From Bisporella sp. PMI_857 (lineage: Eukaryota > Ascomycota > Leotiomycetes > Helotiales > Helotiaceae): a stretch of 64,000 bases of DNA. The stretch spans positions 1,736,001-1,800,000 of the forward strand of contig JAJSPD010000001.1 of assembly GCA_021307315.1 (NCBI GenBank), given 5' to 3'. Position 1 is the stretch's first letter; each line of letters opens with the position of its first letter. The translations under genes were made by a program, and so were the position numbers. Positions 60,381 to 64,000 of this stretch are shown one piece after another. The notes below the pieces were generated by a model. It had not been told where the DNA came from, searched no databases, and was given only the letters and a program-made list of their open reading frames with translations.

Positions 60381-61264
60381 GGGCGTGCTGCTTTCACCAA
60401 TTCCCTCCCAAAAGGCACTTCATTTCTTCGCACCCAGCACCGCCAAAAAAGAAAGAGAGTCCCGGCGTTGGGGAAAATAAAATTAAAAAAATATCCGAAT
60501 CCAGCCTCGGAGGTTCCCCGTCACCTATAACGTTCCCCAAAAACGAGAAAAAAAAAAGATGAGCGGGCACCTAAAAATACCACACCGGCAAGCCAGCTAA
60601 AAAAGAAAAAGAAAAAGAAAAACAAATGCATAAGGGAGGGGGGTTATACCGCATGCGGGAAACAAAAGCATACAGGTTGTACAAAGAATGAGCAGCCCCC
60701 CCTCCCCCGGGTGTATACTCCTTTGTCCTGTCCCCCCCCACAGAGAAGCAGGTAAAAGGCTCCCCTGGGGAGGCCTTCCACATATGCGTACCTGAGAAGG
60801 AAAAAAAAACCCCCCCCCAGAGAGCGAAGAAGAGAGAGCAGACGAATGGGCAGGCGATCGAAACGCAGCTGGTGAAGGTTGGGCTTGCTGGAGGTTTCGT
60901 ATTAGGGTCTGGCAAGGCAAAAGCCCCCAGCCATGCGTCCAACGGGATTGTGCGCCAAGCGTGAAGGACGTGATTTATTTATTCAGCGGGTGGGCGGTGA
61001 TCTGGGGGATCTGCCTTGCATGCTCCAGTGCTCGTTTGATCAGGCTTGTGAAATTCGACGTAAGTAATTCCTAGGAATGTTATAGTACACACTGTGAGAA
61101 CATGGAGCCATGGTAAGTTTAGACCGTGGTATTGATATTGATGAGACTTTGCTGGAACCGCATCTGTAGTTGCGTATGGTAAGGCTGAGAGATGGCAGGA
61201 TATGTATTGATATGCGAGCGAAGAGAGGAAGCTTGAATTGCAATTGGTATCATAAACGCAACAA

Positions 61265-63347
61265 CTAAACCGCGATAATCCGTTCCCAAAACCCATAGAA
61301 AACGACAATCATAATAAACGGTCCCGCAAACGCCACACGCATATCGCCGTGCAAAAAAACCTCCATCAGCATCTCTCTCGACTCGATATGGTAACCCCAT
61401 GGAGCCTCGCCATTATCACTCACGCCTTTGCTACCGCTGCCTCATTCTCCTTTCCCTTCCCCAGAAACACATCTTTGACAGCTTTGCTTGGGTGCTCGAG
61501 CGCGTCATACGCTCTCTGCTTCGTTACCCTCTTCTTCCTCTTCCCCTGTGCGGAAAGGCCCTCTAATGCTTCCTCATCACTGCTGCTGATCTCATCATCA
61601 GAATTCTGGATCATCTCGATAGTCGAGCCCTCCTTTTTCTTGCGCTCGCGTTGCTCCTCCTTCATCTTCTGTAGCTCTTCATCATCGCAAGTCCTAACCA
61701 CGACTTGCAGGCCAGGAAAATTCTCGTTCAGGAACTCCTTCAGCTTGGGTAGTATTGAAGCGTCGGGACGATATGTCCCACTGTCGTTGTCGATGTTCAA
61801 CTCGTAGTTCTTGGGTGACTTTGGCGGCGGTTTGTTAGGCGGTCCGCCGGAGATATCTTGTTCTGGATGTGTTGCTTGATCGGGTGCGTCAAGTGGCTTA
61901 TGCGTTTTTTTGAGCCGGCGGATGAAGAACTCGCCGGCGCAGGCGACATATATGTTAACATCGCTATGCATAGTATGTTTTGATAGCAGGTCTATGCCAA
62001 ACTCTTTCCCTGTCTCAGTGAAGCGTAGTAGGCCGTCTAGTGTGAGGACGTAGGTGAAAATACGTCCTCCTTCGTCAAAGTGTACCATCTTGAGGAATTG
62101 AAGAGCCGCTTCTTCAGACTTAGGTTTGACAATCCCATACTCTGTCGTGCTGCTGAAGTTGTAGACTCGCGCATGCTGGTGATGAAGCGCTCTATTTAAA
62201 ATCCGCCCACGAAGGCCCGCTTTCGAGAACATGCCTTTGACGAAAGGTTTGAACTCGACGAAACGATGATAAAGCTCTTGAGGAATAGGTCCCTGAAGTT
62301 GGAGCTGATTTGCTTGGAAGCTATGCTGTATCAGCTTTTGTCAACTCTATTCTTCCAGAGGAACTTACTCATATTTCTCGGCTTTAGCCTTATCATTCCC
62401 ATTTTTCACAGATTTCCCCCCCTTATCTTTCTCGTTTTGTGACTTCGCTTCATTGGCTTTCTCCCTCTCTTCGCTTTCCGGTGCCTTGGTGCCAGTCAGT
62501 CGGCCAATCTATGGCCGCACAGTTAGTTACCTGGATGGGATACTAAATGAATTAACGCGACTGTGGTGGATCTTACCATAGGAGAATAATGCTTGAAGTA
62601 AAATGTCTTCCCAATCGTATACATCCTCCCATACGGCTCTTCTGACGGTCCCAGCACTTCCACGCTCACAATTAGACCACCACTCATCTTGATATTACTA
62701 TTTAGCATCACCACACACCCCCTCAGCAAATACGCTCTCTTGCTCGCCATCCTTTTCCTGATATCGAAGCTGTTCTCCCTGATTCCCTGCCAATTCTCGT
62801 CGATGTGATTTACATATATTGTGACATTACCCAACCGGTCGTCCTGGTTTGCATAATCTTCATCATAAAGGCGACACTTCAAGCGGAACCCGCTGGAGGG
62901 TACGCCCGCCACTATCCACTCAGTGTTCCATTCTGGATCTGTACTCTTATGGACAGTGGGCGTTCGCAAGACCATATCCGGATCTTCCTTATGGCGTTTT
63001 TGGAGAGCCGCGGTAAGCGTGGCGGTTAAGTACGGATCTGAAGACCGGGAACTGACGTCTGAAACAGGAAGGTTCTCAGCGCGATGAAAGGTGATCTTTA
63101 TGGTATAGCCGTCTGGCGCGGGGGGGATTGGTGTTCTATCGTATCCTCCTGGTGGGTTCTGTTTATCTCGAAGCTTCTGCTCTTTCGCAGTTAACTTCTC
63201 CTTTGCATTAGCTACCTTTCCTCCTGTGTGCCTGTTCTGATCCTCCTCGTTCCCTTCGTTCTTTTGATTATTATCATTATGCCCTTGGTTGTCTCCATTG
63301 ACTTGCTCTTGCGATTTCTCGGTCTGCGGCTGCTGATCCTCGGCCAT
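61265..63347 (-). CDS. C2-domain protein with C-terminal membrane segment
   Basis: Four exons: 63347-62577, 62508-62369, 62320-61424 and 61376-61265, giving 639 residues. The N-terminal ~80 residues are Gln/Asn/Lys-rich. A C2 domain follows at about residues 82-200 (YTIKITFHRAENLPVSDV, SSDPYLTATL, DPEWNTEWIV, YDEDYANQDDRLG). This Ca2+-binding-type loop layout suggests lipid binding. The following block (YDFQANQLQLQGPIP, VYNFSSTTEYGIV, GEFFIRRLKKTHKPL) is a conserved fungal region I recognise only as part of this protein type. The last exon, found by splicing out 61377-61423, adds VAFAGPFIMIVVFYGFW, a membrane helix near the C-terminus. Without it the protein would stop at VAKA (61420). Probably a tail-anchored membrane-lipid-binding protein; function unknown. 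Confidence 0.87.
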
Positions 63348-64000
63348 GTTTGCGACTGCGACTGCGACTTCGACTTCAAACTGGCGAATATCAGCCTTTG
63401 CCTGTGATAATGTGCTGAACAAAACTCACAAAATTACATCATTTGTATGCGCTCGTTGCAGGGCTTATGTACCAGTCTTCTAAATAAATCGCGACGCACC
63501 AGGGTGTCGTTACTGTCGCCTTTCAATACCGTCGCGAACCCTGACGTCAAATCGGTCTAGCTCCAGCGGGACAGTCAGCCTTTCAAAGGAAACAAGCTTC
63601 TGCCAAGAGCACTCAAAATACTTGGCTGAGAAGGGTTTCAATTCTGGAAGTGCGAACGGCGGATTTTAATGCAGACGAAGGACAGGCTGTTAATGGAACC
63701 AAGCGGACCCTAAGTCCTGCTTTATTGTAAGTACTAGCCAACTTTCCAACTCTCTTTGTGAAACACACAAAATTCTCGTGTGCGAAAAGGTTAAGGTCTG
63801 TCCTTCCTGCATGATGACGTCAACAGCGTTGAAAAGTTCTCAAATTCGTAATGCCGCATTTGCCGTGAGCTATGTTACCCTGGTATCAATTGTCAAAACG
63901 AACAACAGCTTTATGAGCAAGAACTTGATAGAAGAATCCCATGTGATTTGGTCTGTAATATTCTACTTCATCATAAGGGTGATTTTATGTACTACCATGC
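63348..64000. other. Upstream region of the C2-domain gene
   Basis: Promoter and leader of the minus-strand C2 gene and further sequence to the window edge. No other gene is visible. Confidence 0.45.

Larger units (their letters stand above)
55737..61264. other. 5.5 kb gene-poor stretch upstream of the RRM gene
   Basis: No ORF here is convincing on either strand. The region holds homopolymer runs, microsatellites and a G-rich telomere-like patch. The part next to 55737 may be a long leader of the RRM gene, since regulators in filamentous fungi often have these. An undetected non-coding RNA or heavily spliced gene cannot be excluded. Confidence 0.5.

Overview
The window is nuclear DNA of a filamentous ascomycete (Pezizomycotina). 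The evidence is the gene set (DUF3328/UstYa proteins, HET domain, SERCA pump, NOP14, TERT, SDHB), the many 45-70 nt introns with GTAAGT-like donors and CTAAC/CTGAC branch sites, and a lone dispersed 5S rRNA gene. A Leotiomycete is my guess, not a demonstration. All exon structures were read by eye from splice signals and reading-frame continuity; for the multi-exon genes with full exon lists the coding lengths sum to a multiple of three.

Layout. 1-9 kb: a SERCA-type Ca2+ pump, then U6 snRNA (minus) and U2 snRNA (plus) diverging from one intergenic block, then NOP14 (minus). 9-13.5 kb: a small membrane/helical-repeat protein, a disordered 212-residue protein and a decayed ORF. 13.5-19.3 kb: a protein with a STAND-type fungal N-terminal domain diverging from a HET-domain gene whose 3' end is frame-broken; this resembles an allorecognition locus.

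19.4-24.3 kb is the most interesting part. Two UstYa-family (DUF3328) proteins, both with two intact HxxHC motifs, lie beside a secreted precursor carrying eight copies of the same 14-residue segment (HHTAKQIAAKKAKA). This is the gene layout of a fungal ribosomally made, post-translationally modified peptide (RiPP) pathway of the ustiloxin/phomopsin type, but the repeated segment has no Tyr, Trp or Phe and only Lys-Lys processing sites. I know of no described product of this kind.

26-38 kb: a 1909-residue DH-BAR-SH3 Rho-type GEF (minus) and, divergently, a complete ten-exon telomerase reverse transcriptase whose 729-nt penultimate intron contains an apparently intact sense-strand 5S rRNA gene. 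39.8-50 kb: an alpha/beta hydrolase with a ~280-residue disordered insertion, an OrsD-like zinc-motif regulator, a short-chain dehydrogenase with a nonsense codon just before its YxxxK site, SDHB, and an unrecognised disordered protein. 50.9-63.3 kb: a PWI/RS splicing cofactor, a three-RRM Nam8/Csx1-like protein, a 5.5 kb stretch without recognisable genes, and a C2-domain protein with a C-terminal membrane segment.
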